Shown in pieces: positions 36,315-46,500 of a DNA stretch of 64,000 nt (its first letter is position 1; the number at the start of each line of letters is the position of its first letter). The stretch spans positions 744,001 to 808,000 of the forward strand of contig NZ_JACXSS010000001.1 of NCBI RefSeq assembly GCF_014850955.1, given 5' to 3'. The notes beneath the pieces were generated by a model, which worked only from the letters and a program-made list of their open reading frames with translations, did no database searches and was not told the origin of the DNA. The stretch is from Methylomonas albis. GTDB taxonomy: Bacteria; Pseudomonadota; Gammaproteobacteria; Methylococcales; Methylomonadaceae. The position numbers and the translations under genes are program-made.

Positions 36315-37268
36315 ATGCGTGAAGCCTCGGTAATGGTATTCTCAGGTAATGCCAATAAGGCGTTGTCTGAAGGTATTGTGAAGAAGCTCAACATGCGCCT
36401 CGGCATGGCCAGTGTTGGTCGCTTTAGTGATGGCGAGATTTTTGTTGAGATAGAAGAGAATGTTAGAGGTAGGGATGTATTTGTTATACAGCCTACCTGC
36501 GCGCCAACCAACGAAAACTTAATGGAATTGTTGGTAATGATTGATGCTCTCAGGCGGGCGTCAGCGGCGAGAATAACGGCCGTTATGCCTTACTACGGAT
36601 ATGCCAGGCAAGATCGACGCTCAAGATCGGCGAGGGTGCCTATTACTGCTAGATTGGTCGCGGATATGATAGGTAATGCTGGCGCCGACAGAGCTTTGAC
36701 GGTCGATTTGCATGCGGATCAAATTATGGGGTTCTTTGGGATCCCTGTTGATAACGTATATGCGTCGCCGATTTTGCTGGGTGACATTTGGCGGCAAGAA
36801 TACGAGAATTTGATTGTGGTTTCGCCGGATGTTGGCGGTGTGGTCAGGGCGCGTGCGATTGCTAAGCGTCTGGGCGATGCAGACTTGGCTATAATCGATA
36901 AGCGCCGGCCGAGGCCGAACGTTTCGGAAATTATGCACATAATTGGCGATGTTGAGGGGCGGACTTGTGTCATGGTGGATGACTTGGTCGATACGGCGGG
37001 CACTTTATGTCACGCCGCCGAGGCGTTGAAGAAAAATGGTGCTAAGAAAGTCGTTGCTTACTGTACTCATCCTGTGTTGTCTGGTGCTGCGGCGGAAAAT
37101 GTTCAAAACTCCGTTCTTGATGAATTAGTGGTTACCGACACGATCCCGTTGACGGCAGAATTGTCCGGGGTTGCTAAGATCAGGCAGCTGAGTGTTGCAG
37201 AGATGTTGGCGGAAACAATACGCCGTATAGCTATGGGCGAGTCTGTAAGCTCGCTTTATGTTGATTGA
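36315..37268 (+). CDS. prs: Ribose-phosphate pyrophosphokinase
   Basis: The 317-residue enzyme (315 in E. coli) makes PRPP from ribose-5-phosphate and ATP for nucleotide, His, Trp and NAD synthesis. It keeps [37 protein letters not shown] and the PRPP loop [17 protein letters not shown]. The usual GYARQDR flexible loop and the metal-binding His are present. The start is ATG 36315 in GTGCTTGAATGCG, which has no strong ribosome site. Confidence 0.97.
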   Translation: MREASVMVFSGNANKALSEGIVKKLNMRLGMASVGRFSDGEIFVEIEENVRGRDVFVIQPTCAPTNENLMELLVMIDALRRASAARITAVMPYYGYARQDRRSRSARVPITARLVADMIGNAGADRALTVDLHADQIMGFFGIPVDNVYASPILLGDIWRQEYENLIVVSPDVGGVVRARAIAKRLGDADLAIIDKRRPRPNVSEIMHIIGDVEGRTCVMVDDLVDTAGTLCHAAEALKKNGAKKVVAYCTHPVLSGAAAENVQNSVLDELVVTDTIPLTAELSGVAKIRQLSVAEMLAETIRRIAMGESVSSLYVD

Positions 37269-37313
37269 TAAGAATTAAAGTAGTGCTTGTGGAACAAGCT
37301 TTTGGAGAAAAAG

Positions 37314-37910
37314 ATGGCTAACGTGTTTGAATTTGTTGCAGAAGCTCGCAGTGCCTCAGGCAGTAGTGCGGCCAAAATTGTTCGTCGCCGGGGTAAAGTT
37401 CCTGCGGTAATTTACGGCGGTGGCGGTGCTCCTGAGATGTTGTTGCTGGATCATAATGAGGTGGTTAAGCATTTGGTGCATGAGGCGGTCTATTCCCATG
37501 TGCTTGATCTTAAGATTGATGGCAGGACTGAAAAAGCTGTTCTTAAGCATATACAGCGGCATCCTGCAAAACCGCTAGTTTTGCATATGGACTTCATGCG
37601 CGTTGATGGGGCGCATAAGTTGAAGGTGCATGTGCCTTTGCATTTCATTAACGAAGCTATTTCAGTAGGTGTGAAAAAGGGTGGCGTGGTTACTCATGCC
37701 ATGTCCGATGTAGAGGTGTTCTGTATGCCTTCTGCCCTGCCGGAGTTTATCGAAGTTGATTTGGCGGGTGTGGATACAGGATCGACAATACATTTGTCTG
37801 ATTTAGTATTGCCCGCTGGTGTCGAAATTGCTGCTCTGCAGCATGGTGCGGAGCATGATCATCCTGTTGCGCAAATCGTTAAATCAAAATCGGCGGAAGT
37901 TGCTGAATAA
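37314..37910 (+). CDS. rplY: Ribosomal protein L25, long Ctc form
   Basis: The 198-residue protein is the long, TL5/Ctc type: a 5S rRNA-binding N-domain (VFEFVAEARSASGSSAAKIVRRRGKVPAVIYGG) plus a C-terminal beta domain (VPLHFINEA ... DLVLPAGVEI). E. coli has only the first 94 residues. Start ATG 37314 is set by GGAGAAAAAG just upstream; an earlier ATG at 37287 would add nine residues. It sits between prs and pth as usual. Confidence 0.95.
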   Translation: MANVFEFVAEARSASGSSAAKIVRRRGKVPAVIYGGGGAPEMLLLDHNEVVKHLVHEAVYSHVLDLKIDGRTEKAVLKHIQRHPAKPLVLHMDFMRVDGAHKLKVHVPLHFINEAISVGVKKGGVVTHAMSDVEVFCMPSALPEFIEVDLAGVDTGSTIHLSDLVLPAGVEIAALQHGAEHDHPVAQIVKSKSAEVAE

Positions 37911-37933
37911 GTGTATTTCAGGTTTTGAGTTAA

Positions 37934-38488
37934 ATGATTAAGTTAATTGTTGGTCTGGGTAATCCCGGGCGGCAATACGAAAAAACCCGGCATAACGCCG
38001 GGTTTTTGTTTGTGGAGCATTTGGCAAGGATTGCTGGTGCAGCTTGGTCGGGTAGTGGTCAGTTTTCTGGTGAGGTAGCCGAGTGCAGTATTGGTGGATA
38101 TAAGCTTATATTGTTAAAGCCGATGACCTTTATGAACAGAAGCGGCATGTCTGTTGGCAGGTTTTTGCGGTATTACAAGCTTAATCCTGAGGAAATGCTT
38201 GTGGTTCATGATGATCTTGAGCTTGCCGAGGGGCTCGTTAAGTCAAAAAGGGATGGTGGTCATGGAGGGCATAATGGGTTGCGCGATATTATTGCTCATA
38301 TTGATTCCCGAGATTTTTACCGGCTGAGGGTCGGTATTGGTCGTCCTGTTGCAGGAGAAAAAGTGGCGGATTATGTATTGTCCGGCTTGTCGCTCGATGG
38401 GCAGGCGAGATTAGCGAGATTATTTGAGGAATTGGCAAGCAATATGGAGGCGCTAATCGTCGGCAATCTTACGCTGATCAATGATTGA
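37934..38488 (+). CDS. pth: Peptidyl-tRNA hydrolase
   Basis: The 184-residue enzyme frees tRNA from peptides that have dropped off the ribosome. The catalytic His lies in TRHNAGF, with LKPMTFMNRSG and VVHDDLEL also conserved. It follows rplY, the usual order prs-rplY-pth, but no ychF comes after it. Codons 17-25 form a perfect ten-base terminator-like hairpin, described separately. Confidence 0.96.
   Translation: MIKLIVGLGNPGRQYEKTRHNAGFLFVEHLARIAGAAWSGSGQFSGEVAECSIGGYKLILLKPMTFMNRSGMSVGRFLRYYKLNPEEMLVVHDDLELAEGLVKSKRDGGHGGHNGLRDIIAHIDSRDFYRLRVGIGRPVAGEKVADYVLSGLSLDGQARLARLFEELASNMEALIVGNLTLIND
37981..38007 (+). repeat. Terminator-like hairpin inside pth
   Basis: AAAAACCCGG at 37981-37990 and CCGGGTTTTT at 37998-38007 form a perfect stem with loop CATAACG. 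A T-rich tail makes it look like a rho-independent terminator. It begins 47 bases into the pth coding region and encodes KTRHNAGFLF, so protein constraint explains some of the sequence but not the third-position match to a perfect palindrome. Confidence 0.8.
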
Positions 38489-38512
38489 AAGGCCTCTCTT
38501 AAGAGAGGCCTT
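38489..38512. repeat. Perfect 24-base palindrome after pth
   Basis: The palindrome has half AAGGCCTCTCTT, so it reads the same on both strands. It starts right after the pth stop codon. As RNA it gives a ten-base stem with a TTAA loop, but the bases after it are TTAAAAAAAG, without a T run. On the minus strand a T run precedes the hairpin, so a terminator role in either direction is doubtful. A binding site or RNA-processing site is possible. Confidence 0.7.
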
Positions 38513-38521
38513 AAAAAAAGC

Positions 38522-38550
38522 TTGACTAGGATTTTGTAAATAAGGATAAT
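38522..38550 (+). promoter_or_regulatory. Sigma-70 promoter of the tRNA-tuf operon
   Basis: TTGACT at 38522-38527 and GATAAT at 38545-38550 are separated by exactly 17 bases. Transcription would start near 38557, ten bases before tRNA-Tyr. Confidence 0.8.
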
Positions 38551-38566
38551 TGATCGAATAAGTAAC

Positions 38567-38651
38567 GGAGGGGTTCCCGAGCGGCCAAAGGGATCAGACT
38601 GTAAATCTGCCGGTTCTACCTTCGGAGGTTCGAATCCTCCCCCCTCCACCA
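38567..38651 (+). tRNA. tRNA-Tyr (anticodon GTA)
   Basis: GGAGGGG at 38567-38573 pairs with CCCCTCC at 38641-38647. The anticodon loop CTGTAAA gives GTA. It is 85 bases long with the long variable arm of class II tRNAs, and CCA is encoded. Confidence 0.97.
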
Positions 38652-38669
38652 CCAAATTTAATGGGATCT

Positions 38670-38743
38670 GCGGGTGTAGTTCAATGGTAGAACTCCAGCC
38701 TTCCAAGCTGATTGCGTGGGTTCGATTCCCATCACCCGCTCCA
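38670..38743 (+). tRNA. tRNA-Gly (anticodon TCC)
   Basis: GCGGGTG at 38670-38676 pairs with CACCCGC at 38733-38739. The anticodon loop CTTCCAA gives TCC. CCA is encoded. Confidence 0.97.
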
Positions 38744-38762
38744 TTCTTCGGGTAAAGTACTC

Positions 38763-38838
<76 letters not shown>

Positions 38839-38879
38839 GATAAGATTGATTGTTTTTGTTGTAGTTGGGGTGTTTTGTA

Positions 38880-40070
38880 ATGGCTAAAGAAAAATTTGAA
38901 AGAAAGAAACCGCATGTAAACGTTGGTACGATTGGTCACGTTGATCATGGTAAGACCACATTGACAGCGGCATTAACAAAAGTAATGGCGGAGCTGCAAG
39001 GCGGCGAAGTTAAAGCTTTTGATCAAATCGACAACGCCCCAGAAGAACGTGCGCGCGGTATCACCATTTCCACCTCACACGTAGAATATGAGTCAGCCAA
39101 TCGCCACTATGCCCACGTTGACTGCCCGGGTCATGCTGACTACGTCAAAAACATGATTACCGGTGCTGCCCAAATGGACGGCGCGATTCTGGTTTGCTCC
39201 GCCGCGGACGGTCCTATGCCGCAAACCCGTGAGCACATTCTGTTGTCACGCCAAGTGGGTGTGCCATACATCGTAGTGTTTCTAAATAAGGCGGACATGG
39301 TTGACGATGCCGAGTTGATCGAACTGGTCGAGATGGAAATTCGCGAACTGTTGAATCAATACGAATTCCCAGGTGATGATACCCCTATCATCGTCGGTTC
39401 TGCATTGAAAGCTTTAGAAGGCGAACAAAGCGAAATCGGTGTACAATCCGTAGTTCGCTTAGTTGAAGCATTGGATACGTACATTCCTGAGCCAGAGCGT
39501 GCTATTGATGGCAAGTTCCTGATGCCTATCGAAGACGTATTCTCCATCTCCGGTCGCGGTACCGTGGTAACTGGTCGTGTTGAGCGTGGTATCGTCAAAG
39601 TCGGTGAGGCTGTTGAGATCGTTGGTATTAAAGATACCGTTCAAACGACCTGTACCGGTGTAGAAATGTTCCGCAAGCTGCTTGACCAAGGTCAGGCGGG
39701 CGATAACGTCGGTGTATTGTTGCGTGGTACTAAAAGAGAAGATGTTGAGCGTGGTCAAGTATTGGCTCATGTCAACTCCATCAAGCCACACGCGCACTTC
39801 AAGGCTGAGATTTACGTGCTGTCAAAAGAAGAGGGTGGTCGTCATACCCCGTTCTTTAATGGCTATCGTCCGCAGTTCTACTTCAGAACCACCGACGTAA
39901 CCGGAGCGGTCGATCTGCCAGAAGGCGTTGAAATGGTAATGCCTGGCGATAACATCGCCGTTACCGTGAAACTAATCTCACCGATTGCGATGGAAGACGG
40001 TTTACGTTTTGCAATTCGCGAAGGTGGTCGTACCGTCGGTGCGGGTGTTGTTGCTTCTATTATCGAGTAA
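38880..40070 (+). CDS. tuf: Elongation factor Tu, first copy
   Basis: The 396-residue GTPase brings aminoacyl-tRNA to the ribosome. G-domain motifs [20 protein letters not shown] and NKADM are present, followed by domains II and III. ATG 38880 (MAKEKFERK) is the normal start; upstream in-frame codons are leader. The 1191-base coding sequence looks identical to the second tuf at 55079, with the match ending at the start and stop codons. This copy belongs to the tRNA(Tyr-Gly-Thr)-tuf-tRNA-Trp-secE transcript. The leader TGGGGTGTTTTGTA gives a weak ribosome site. Confidence 0.98.
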   Translation: MAKEKFERKKPHVNVGTIGHVDHGKTTLTAALTKVMAELQGGEVKAFDQIDNAPEERARGITISTSHVEYESANRHYAHVDCPGHADYVKNMITGAAQMDGAILVCSAADGPMPQTREHILLSRQVGVPYIVVFLNKADMVDDAELIELVEMEIRELLNQYEFPGDDTPIIVGSALKALEGEQSEIGVQSVVRLVEALDTYIPEPERAIDGKFLMPIEDVFSISGRGTVVTGRVERGIVKVGEAVEIVGIKDTVQTTCTGVEMFRKLLDQGQAGDNVGVLLRGTKREDVERGQVLAHVNSIKPHAHFKAEIYVLSKEEGGRHTPFFNGYRPQFYFRTTDVTGAVDLPEGVEMVMPGDNIAVTVKLISPIAMEDGLRFAIREGGRTVGAGVVASIIE

Positions 40071-40103
40071 CATCTGTTTTGATTCAAAAAATATTTTCTG
40101 AAT

Positions 40104-40179
40104 AGGTCAGTAGTTCAATTGGTAGAGCAGCGGTCTCCAAAACCGCAAGTTGGGGGTTCGAGTCCCTCCTGGCCTGCCA
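40104..40179 (+). tRNA. tRNA-Trp (anticodon CCA)
   Basis: AGGTCAG at 40104-40110 pairs with CTGGCCT at 40169-40175 (one T-G pair). The anticodon loop CTCCAAA gives CCA. CCA is also encoded at the 3' end. It sits between tuf and secE as in other gammaproteobacteria. Confidence 0.97.
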
Positions 40180-40216
40180 TTCAGGAAATCTTCATAATTT
40201 AATTCAAGTTAACTAA

Positions 40217-40597
40217 ATGAACGCACACGCAGAAGAAGTCTCCTCAGTGGTCGACATCGTAAAGTTGGCTTTATCTCTGGTTTTTGTTGTTGCCGGCATT
40301 TCAGCGTTCTATTATTTCTCTGATTTCCAGCTACTTTATCGTGTTTTGATTTTGGTTGCGGTTTTGGCTGCAGCTGTCGCTGTGGGGTTCACAACAGCCA
40401 AAGGGCGAGGTTTGTGGGGCTTCATGCTTGAATCTAAGCAGGAATTCAAAAGAATCGTATGGCCTACTAAAGACGAGGCGGTTCGTACTACGCTGATGGT
40501 TTTTCTAATGGTTTTTATAGTCGGCTTAATACTGTGGTTGCTGGATATGTTTTTATTTTGGGGTGTTCAACTGCTGATGAGTCAGGGGATTAAATAA
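40217..40597 (+). CDS. secE: Preprotein translocase subunit SecE
   Basis: The 126-residue membrane protein has two N-terminal hydrophobic helices (residues about 15-60) plus the conserved amphipathic helix and last membrane segment ([16 protein letters not shown], then [18 protein letters not shown]). Three segments is the E. coli-like form. It clamps SecY in the translocon. Its TAA overlaps the ATG of nusG (TAATG). Confidence 0.95.
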   Translation: MNAHAEEVSSVVDIVKLALSLVFVVAGISAFYYFSDFQLLYRVLILVAVLAAAVAVGFTTAKGRGLWGFMLESKQEFKRIVWPTKDEAVRTTLMVFLMVFIVGLILWLLDMFLFWGVQLLMSQGIK

Positions 40598-41130
40598 TGT
40601 CGCTTCGTTGGTATGTTGTTCACGCATATTCGAATTTCGAAAACAAGGTTAAACAAGCCCTGGAAGAGCGGATTACGCGGGAAGGTTTGCAGGAGTTTTT
40701 TGGGAAAATCCTGGTTCCCACCGAAGAAGTTGTTGAGATGCGCATGGGCCAGCAACGGAAAAGCGAAAGAAAATTCTTTCCTGGTTACGTGCTTGTGCAA
40801 ATGGAATTGAATGATGAAACATGGCATTTAGTTAGGAACGTCCCTAGAGTTTTAGGCTTTATTGGTGGGGCATCGGATAGGCCGTCGCCTATCTCAGAAA
40901 AAGAAGCGATGGCTATATTGAATCGCGTTGAAGAAGGCGTAAATAAACCAAGGCCTAAGGTATTGTTTGAGGTTGGGGAAGTTGTTCGGATTACCGATGG
41001 CCCATTTAAAGACTTTAATGGCAATATTGAGGAAGTCAATTACGAGAAAAGCCGGTTGCGCGTGTCTGTTCTTATTTTCGGTAGATCTACACCAGTCGAA
41101 TTAGAATTTGGTCAGGTTGAAAAAGCCTAG
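40597..41130 (+). CDS. nusG: Transcription antitermination/elongation factor NusG
   Basis: The 177-residue factor binds RNA polymerase by its N-domain ([19 protein letters not shown]) and Rho or ribosomal protein S10 by its C-terminal KOW domain ([16 protein letters not shown]). Its length matches E. coli (181). It is translationally coupled to secE. Confidence 0.97.
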   Translation: MSLRWYVVHAYSNFENKVKQALEERITREGLQEFFGKILVPTEEVVEMRMGQQRKSERKFFPGYVLVQMELNDETWHLVRNVPRVLGFIGGASDRPSPISEKEAMAILNRVEEGVNKPRPKVLFEVGEVVRITDGPFKDFNGNIEEVNYEKSRLRVSVLIFGRSTPVELEFGQVEKA

Positions 41131-41152
41131 TCTATAATTCGAGGTTTTTACG

Positions 41153-41187
41153 AATCCCTGTCATTTTTATGGCAGGGATTTTTGTTT
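41153..41187 (+). terminator. Terminator or attenuator between nusG and rplK
   Basis: AATCCCTGTCA at 41153-41163 pairs with TGGCAGGGATT at 41170-41180 (one T-G pair), followed by TTTGTTTG. It lies 22 bases after the nusG stop. A TATAAT hexamer at 41133-41138 lies just upstream. Confidence 0.75.
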
Positions 41188-41229
41188 GTTGGGGAGCTGA
41201 AAAGCGTATGCACCCGTTAGGAGTATAAA

Positions 41230-41661
41230 ATGGCAAAAAAAATTGATTCTTACATCAAGCTGCAAGTGAAGGCAGGCGAGGCTAATCCTAGTCCTCCAAT
41301 TGGTCCCGCTCTGGGTCAGCGTGGTGTAAATATTATGGAGTTCTGTAAGGCATTTAATGCAAGAACTCAAGAAGTTGAGAAAGGCTTGCCTTTGCCGGTC
41401 GTTATCACTGTATATAGTGATAAAAGCTTCACTTTTATTACTAAAACTCCGCCGGCGTCAGTTTTGTTGAAAAAAGCAGTTGGTATTAAAAGCGGAAGTA
41501 GCAAACCGAATTCGAATAAGGTTGGCACAGTATCTCGTGCTCAATTAGAAGAAATCGCGAAAACCAAAATGGAAGATTTAAATGCGGCTAATTTAGAAGC
41601 GGCGATAAGAATTATTGCGGGAAGCGCTCGCAGCATGGGCTTGAACGTGGAGGGCGTGTAA
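41230..41661 (+). CDS. rplK: Ribosomal protein L11
   Basis: L11, 143 residues (142 in E. coli), sits at the GTPase-associated centre of 23S rRNA and is needed for RelA activation. The N-terminus ([21 protein letters not shown]) is typical, with Lys/Ala sites used by PrmA. It opens the rplKA-JL-rpoBC series and its TAA overlaps the rplA ATG (TAATG). Confidence 0.98.
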   Translation: MAKKIDSYIKLQVKAGEANPSPPIGPALGQRGVNIMEFCKAFNARTQEVEKGLPLPVVITVYSDKSFTFITKTPPASVLLKKAVGIKSGSSKPNSNKVGTVSRAQLEEIAKTKMEDLNAANLEAAIRIIAGSARSMGLNVEGV

Positions 41662-42356
41662 TGGCAAAAGTTACTAAAAAAGCCAAGGCTATCAAAGAAA
41701 AGGTAGTTAGAAGCAAACAATATTCGGTTACGGAAGCAGTCGCTCTGTTAAAAGAATTCGCAAATAGCAAGTTTGACGAGTCAATTGATGTCAGTGTTAA
41801 CTTGGGTGTTGATCCGCGTAAATCTGATCAAAACGTTCGTGGCGCTTCCGTGTTACCCAACGGAACAGGCAAAACCGTAAGGGTTGCTGTGTTTACTCAA
41901 GGCCCTAATGCTGATGCGGCTCGCGAAGCGGGTGCAGACATCGTCGGTATGGACGATTTGGCCGAGCAAGTTAAGCGAGGCGAGATGAACTTCGATGTGG
42001 TCATCGCTTCACCTGATGCAATGCGCGTGGTTGGTCAATTGGGGCAAATCTTGGGACCAAGAGGACTGATGCCTAACCCAAAAGTAGGAACCGTTACTCC
42101 TGACGTCGTTACTGCAGTCAAAAATGCCAAATCAGGGCAGGTCAGATACCGCACAGACAAAGCGGGCATCATTCATTGCTCCATCGGTAAGGTGTCTTTC
42201 GATGAAACCTCACTTAAACAGAATCTGGAGTTTTTGATTACAGATCTGAAGAAAGCTAAGCCCACTGCTGCCAAAGGCGTGTATCTGAAAAAGATCGCGC
42301 TATCTTCGACCATGGGCCCTGGTTTGTGGATCGATCAAAGCAGTATCGAGATTTAA
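41661..42356 (+). CDS. rplA: Ribosomal protein L1
   Basis: L1, 231 residues, forms the mobile stalk near the E site; in E. coli free L1 also represses the L11-L1 message. Conserved parts include [27 protein letters not shown] and [13 protein letters not shown]. Confidence 0.98.
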   Translation: MAKVTKKAKAIKEKVVRSKQYSVTEAVALLKEFANSKFDESIDVSVNLGVDPRKSDQNVRGASVLPNGTGKTVRVAVFTQGPNADAAREAGADIVGMDDLAEQVKRGEMNFDVVIASPDAMRVVGQLGQILGPRGLMPNPKVGTVTPDVVTAVKNAKSGQVRYRTDKAGIIHCSIGKVSFDETSLKQNLEFLITDLKKAKPTAAKGVYLKKIALSSTMGPGLWIDQSSIEI

Positions 42357-42373
42357 AATAACAAGTTTTAAGG

Positions 42374-42544
42374 CTTTGGGTTGCCGAGTTATCGGTAACC
42401 GTCAAAGACCGTAGGTGCGAAAGCTTAATTTTCCTACGCAGACGGGAGCTGGAGCCGCAAAGTTGGTGAAAGGGACCGTGAAAGGGGCATCGAAAGATGC
42501 GTTTCATAGATCCGATGCATAATCGGAAAGTACCGGAGGTAGAT
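42374..42544 (+). ncRNA. L10 leader: autoregulatory RNA for rplJL
   Basis: The 170 bases before rplJ carry the conserved run AACCGTCAAAGACCGTAGGT and a matching downstream half TTTTCCTACGCAGACGGGAGC: the CCGTAGG and CCTACG parts pair. This matches, in order and position, the leader by which the L10-L12 complex represses its own translation in E. coli. The GC-rich segments between 42440 and 42500 add further hairpins. It ends at the strong ribosome site of rplJ. Confidence 0.85.
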
Positions 42545-43039
42545 GTGGCACTCAATTTAGATAGCAAAAAAGTTGTCGTAGAGGAAGTTGCTGAATTCGC
42601 CGCTAAAGCCCATTCCGCAGTCGCTGCGGAATATCGGGGTTTGACAGTTACCGAATTGACGGAACTGCGTAAAACCGCGAGAGAAACGGGTGTTTATTTG
42701 CGCGTAGTCAAAAACACACTGGCTAAACGTGCTGTCGCTGGGACTGAGTTCGAATGTATGCAGGAAGGACTGGTTGGTCCTTTAATTCTGGCATTTTCTA
42801 TGGAAGATCCAGGCTGCGCTGCACGACTCATCAGCGAATTCTCTAAAGGCCATAATAAACTGATCGCAAAAGTAGTGGCGATTGGCGGACAGGCTTTTGA
42901 CGGATCGGAGCTGGACAGATTGGCAAGATTGCCAACGCGTGACCAAGGTATCAGCATGCTGATGTCTGTCATGAAAGCACCGATTGAGAAACTCGCGCGT
43001 ACTCTGGCTGCAGTCAGAGACGAGAAAGAAGCGGCATAA
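42545..43039 (+). CDS. rplJ: Ribosomal protein L10
   Basis: L10, 164 residues (165 in E. coli), is the base of the L7/L12 stalk. I start at GTG 42545, seven bases after GGAGGT, giving MALNLDSKKVVVEEVAEFAA. An in-frame ATG at 42497 would run through the leader RNA and add unlikely residues. The helical tail that binds L12 dimers ends in AVRDEKEAA. Confidence 0.96.
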   Translation: MALNLDSKKVVVEEVAEFAAKAHSAVAAEYRGLTVTELTELRKTARETGVYLRVVKNTLAKRAVAGTEFECMQEGLVGPLILAFSMEDPGCAARLISEFSKGHNKLIAKVVAIGGQAFDGSELDRLARLPTRDQGISMLMSVMKAPIEKLARTLAAVRDEKEAA

Positions 43040-43085
43040 TCTCGCGTTAACCAGTTAAAACTCAATAATTTTAGAGGAATATACA

Positions 43086-43454
43086 ATGGCAATTTCACAA
43101 CAAGACATCTTGGAAGCAGTCTCTAACATGACTGTGATGGAAATCGTTGATCTGATTTCAGCGATGGAAGAAAAGTTTGGCGTTTCTGCTGCTGCGGCGG
43201 TAGCGGTTGCTGCTCCTGTAGCGGCGGCTGTTGTTGAAGAACAAACCGAATTCGATGTTATTTTGACCGGTTTCGGCGAAAACAAAGTAGCGGTTATTAA
43301 AGCGGTTCGCAGTTTGACAGGTCTGGGCTTGAAAGAAGCTAAAGATGCTGTTGAAGGTGCGCCAACCACTGTTAAAGAAGGCGTCAGCAAATCCGAAGCT
43401 GAGTCTGCCAAAAAAGATCTTGAAGACGCTGGCGCAACTGCCGAAATCAAATAA
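43086..43454 (+). CDS. rplL: Ribosomal protein L7/L12
   Basis: The 122-residue stalk protein has an N-terminal dimer helix, an Ala/Val-rich hinge (residues about 36-52), and the C-terminal domain ([17 protein letters not shown] ... [13 protein letters not shown]) that recruits translation GTPases. It is made in excess over L10. The rplL-rpoB gap holds a hairpin. Confidence 0.98.
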   Translation: MAISQQDILEAVSNMTVMEIVDLISAMEEKFGVSAAAAVAVAAPVAAAVVEEQTEFDVILTGFGENKVAVIKAVRSLTGLGLKEAKDAVEGAPTTVKEGVSKSEAESAKKDLEDAGATAEIK

Positions 43455-43494
43455 GCATCTTGACTGCATACCAGGCATAAGCCTACCAAACCGG

Positions 43495-43523
43495 GCTGAC
43501 GGCATTTTGCCGTCGGCCTTTTA
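43495..43523 (+). terminator. Attenuator hairpin between rplL and rpoB
   Basis: GCTGACGGCA at 43495-43504 pairs with TGCCGTCGGC at 43508-43517, followed by CTTTT. It lies 40 bases after rplL and 60 before rpoB, as the partial terminator in E. coli that lowers rpoBC transcription relative to ribosomal proteins. A second palindrome, TACTGTTTC/GAAACAGTA at 43522-43540, follows. Confidence 0.8.
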
Positions 43524-43576
43524 CTGTTTCTGAAACAGTAGTAAATAATCTCTGACGACGAAGGTATAGAAGCAAT

Positions 43577-46500
43577 ATGGCCTATTCTTTTACCGAAAAA
43601 AAGCGTATCCGTAATAATTTTGGGAAGGGTTCCGAAGTATTGGAAGTCCCATATCTTTTGGCAACACAAATTGATTCGTATGCAAATTTTTTGCAGTCTG
43701 GCATAGAGCCAGATAAAAGACGTAATCAAGGATTGCATGCCGCATTCTCCAGTGTTTTTCCGGTGGTGAGCCATTCCGGCTATGCCGTATTGGAGTATGT
43801 TAAATATCGCTTGGGGGAACCCGCATTCGATGTAAGAGAATGTCAACAGCGCGGTGCTACATTTTCAGCTCCGTTGCGCGTATTAGTGCGTCTAGTCATC
43901 TATGATAAAGATGCGCCAGCCAATACCAAGGTCGTCAAAGATATTAGAGAACAAGAAGTTTACATGGGTGAACTGCCTCTAATGACCGACAATGGTACAT
44001 TCGTGATTAATGGTACTGAGCGGGTCATCGTGTCGCAGCTACACAGATCTCCGGGGGTGTTTTACGATCACGACAAAGGCAAAACCCATTCATCCGGTAA
44101 ATTGTTGTTCAATGCTCGGGTCATTCCGTATCGCGGTTCTTGGTTGGATTTTGAATTTGATCATAAAGACGCCGTATATGTGCGTATAGACAGACGCCGA
44201 AAAATTCCAGCCACTATTTTGTTGCGGGCTTTGGGATATGAAAACGAAGAAATGATCAACATTTTCTTCGAAACCAACAAGTTTTCATTGGCTGCCGAAA
44301 AATTAATGTTCCACGTCATCCCCGATAGATTACGGGGTGAAATGGCTGTCTTCGACATTAAGCACGAAGGCAAAGTCGTTATCGAAGAAGGGCGCAGAAT
44401 TACCGCGAAACATGTTCGCCAGCTGGAAAAGTCCGGTGTCACTGAAATTGAAGTGCCTAGAGACTATCTGCATGGAAAAATTCTTGGTCACAATGTGGTC
44501 GATACTTCCACCGGCGAATTGTTAGCTAGCGTTAACGACGAAATCACCGATAACTTGTTACAGAAATTGATAGACGCTGGTGTCAGCGAGATCAATACCC
44601 TGTACGTCAACGATTTGGATAGAGGTCCATACATCTCCAATTCGATGCGCCTGGATACCACCTCAAATCGCTTGGAAGCCTTGGTCGAAATTTATCGAAT
44701 GATGCGTCCTGGCGAGCCACCTACCGTGGAATCTGCTGAAAATCTGTTCGAAAACTTATTTTTCACTGACGAACGCTATGATCTATCCGCCGTTGGCAGG
44801 ATGAAGTTCAATCGTCGCTTGGGTCGCGAAGAAACCGAAGGCCTGGGAACGCTAAGCAAAGAAGACATCATTGATGTACTTAAAGAGCTGATCAAAATTA
44901 GAAATGGTAACGGTACTGTAGACGATATCGACCATTTGGGTAACAGACGTGTGCGCTCTGTCGGCGAAATGATCGAGAACCAGTTCCGTATCGGTTTAGT
45001 ACGAGTCGAGCGGGCTGTCAGAGAGCGTTTGACCCTGGCTGATTCCGAAGGCTATATGCCACAGGAAATCATCAATGCGAAACCTGTTTCTGCCGCAGTG
45101 AAAGAATTCTTCGGCTCCAGCCAGTTGTCGCAGTTTATGGACCAAAACAATCCACTGTCGCAGGTAACGCATAAACGCCGCGTTTCCGCGTTAGGTCCAG
45201 GCGGTTTGGCCAGAGAAAGGGCGGGCTTCGAGGTTCGTGACGTTCACACCACTCACTACGGCCGGGTTTGTCCGATTGAGACGCCTGAGGGACCGAACAT
45301 CGGTTTGATCAATTCGTTGTCGGTTTATGCTAGAACCAATGAGTACGGTTTCCTGGAAACGCCTTACCGGAAAGTGGTTGAGGGTAAAGTTACCGACCAA
45401 GTCGATTATATTTCGGCAATTGAAGAAGGCGAATATGTCATTGCGCAGTCTAGTGTGGCTGTGAATGAAAACGGCAAACTGGTTGAAGGCTTGGTATCTT
45501 GCCGTTACAAGGATGAGTTTACGCTAGCATCGTCCGAGACCGTGCAATACATGGATGTATCGTCCAAGCAGATCGTTTCCGTGGCGGCGTCAATTATTCC
45601 GTTCTTGGAGCATGACGACGCGAACCGGGCGTTAATGGGGTCGAACATGCAGCGTCAAGCGGTTCCAACTTTACGCGCTGAAAAGCCGTTGGTCGGTACC
45701 GGTATGGAACGCGTAGTGGCCAAAGACTCAGGTGTAACCGTGGTTGCAACGCGTGGCGGTCGTATCGAAGCGGTCGACGCTGGGCGTATCGTGGTACGTG
45801 CGAACGATAACGAAACCGTAGCCGGTGTGCCAGGTGTCGATATTTATAACCTGATTAAATACACTCGTTCGAACCAAAACACCTGTATCAACCAAAAGCC
45901 GTTGGTTAAATTGGGTGACATCGTTAGAGCGGGCGATATTTTGGCAGATGGTCCATCGACTGACATCGGCGAATTGGCCCTTGGTCAAAACATGCTGATC
46001 GCCTTCATGCCTTGGAATGGTTATAACTTCGAAGACTCCATTTTGGTATCCGAGCGAGTGGTCAAAGAAGATCGTTTCACGACCATTCATATTGAGGAAA
46101 AAACCTGCGTTGCTCGCGAAACCAAACATAGTCCGGAAGAGATTACTGCGGATATTCCTAACGTTAGCGAAGAGGCCTTATCCAAACTGGACGAATCTGG
46201 GATCGTTTATGTCGGTGCGGAAGTGAAAGGTGGCGATATTCTGGTTGGTAAAGTGACGCCAAAAGGCGAGACGCAATTAACACCGGAAGAAAAACTGCTG
46301 AGGGCTATTTTTGGTGAAAAAGCCGCTGATGTTAAGGATACTTCTCTGCGCGTACCAGGTAATGTTCGCGGTACGGTCATCGATGTTCAGGTTTTCACCC
46401 GCGACGGTGTGAAGAAGGACAAGAGAGCTTTGGAAATTGAAGACGCGGAAATCAAGCGATACCGTAAAGACTTGGACGATCAATTGAAAATCGTCGAACA

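Noticed and set aside
42497-42544. An upstream ATG for rplJ
   Set aside because: It lies inside the L10 leader RNA and lacks a ribosome site, while GTG 42545 follows a perfect GGAGGT and gives the expected length.
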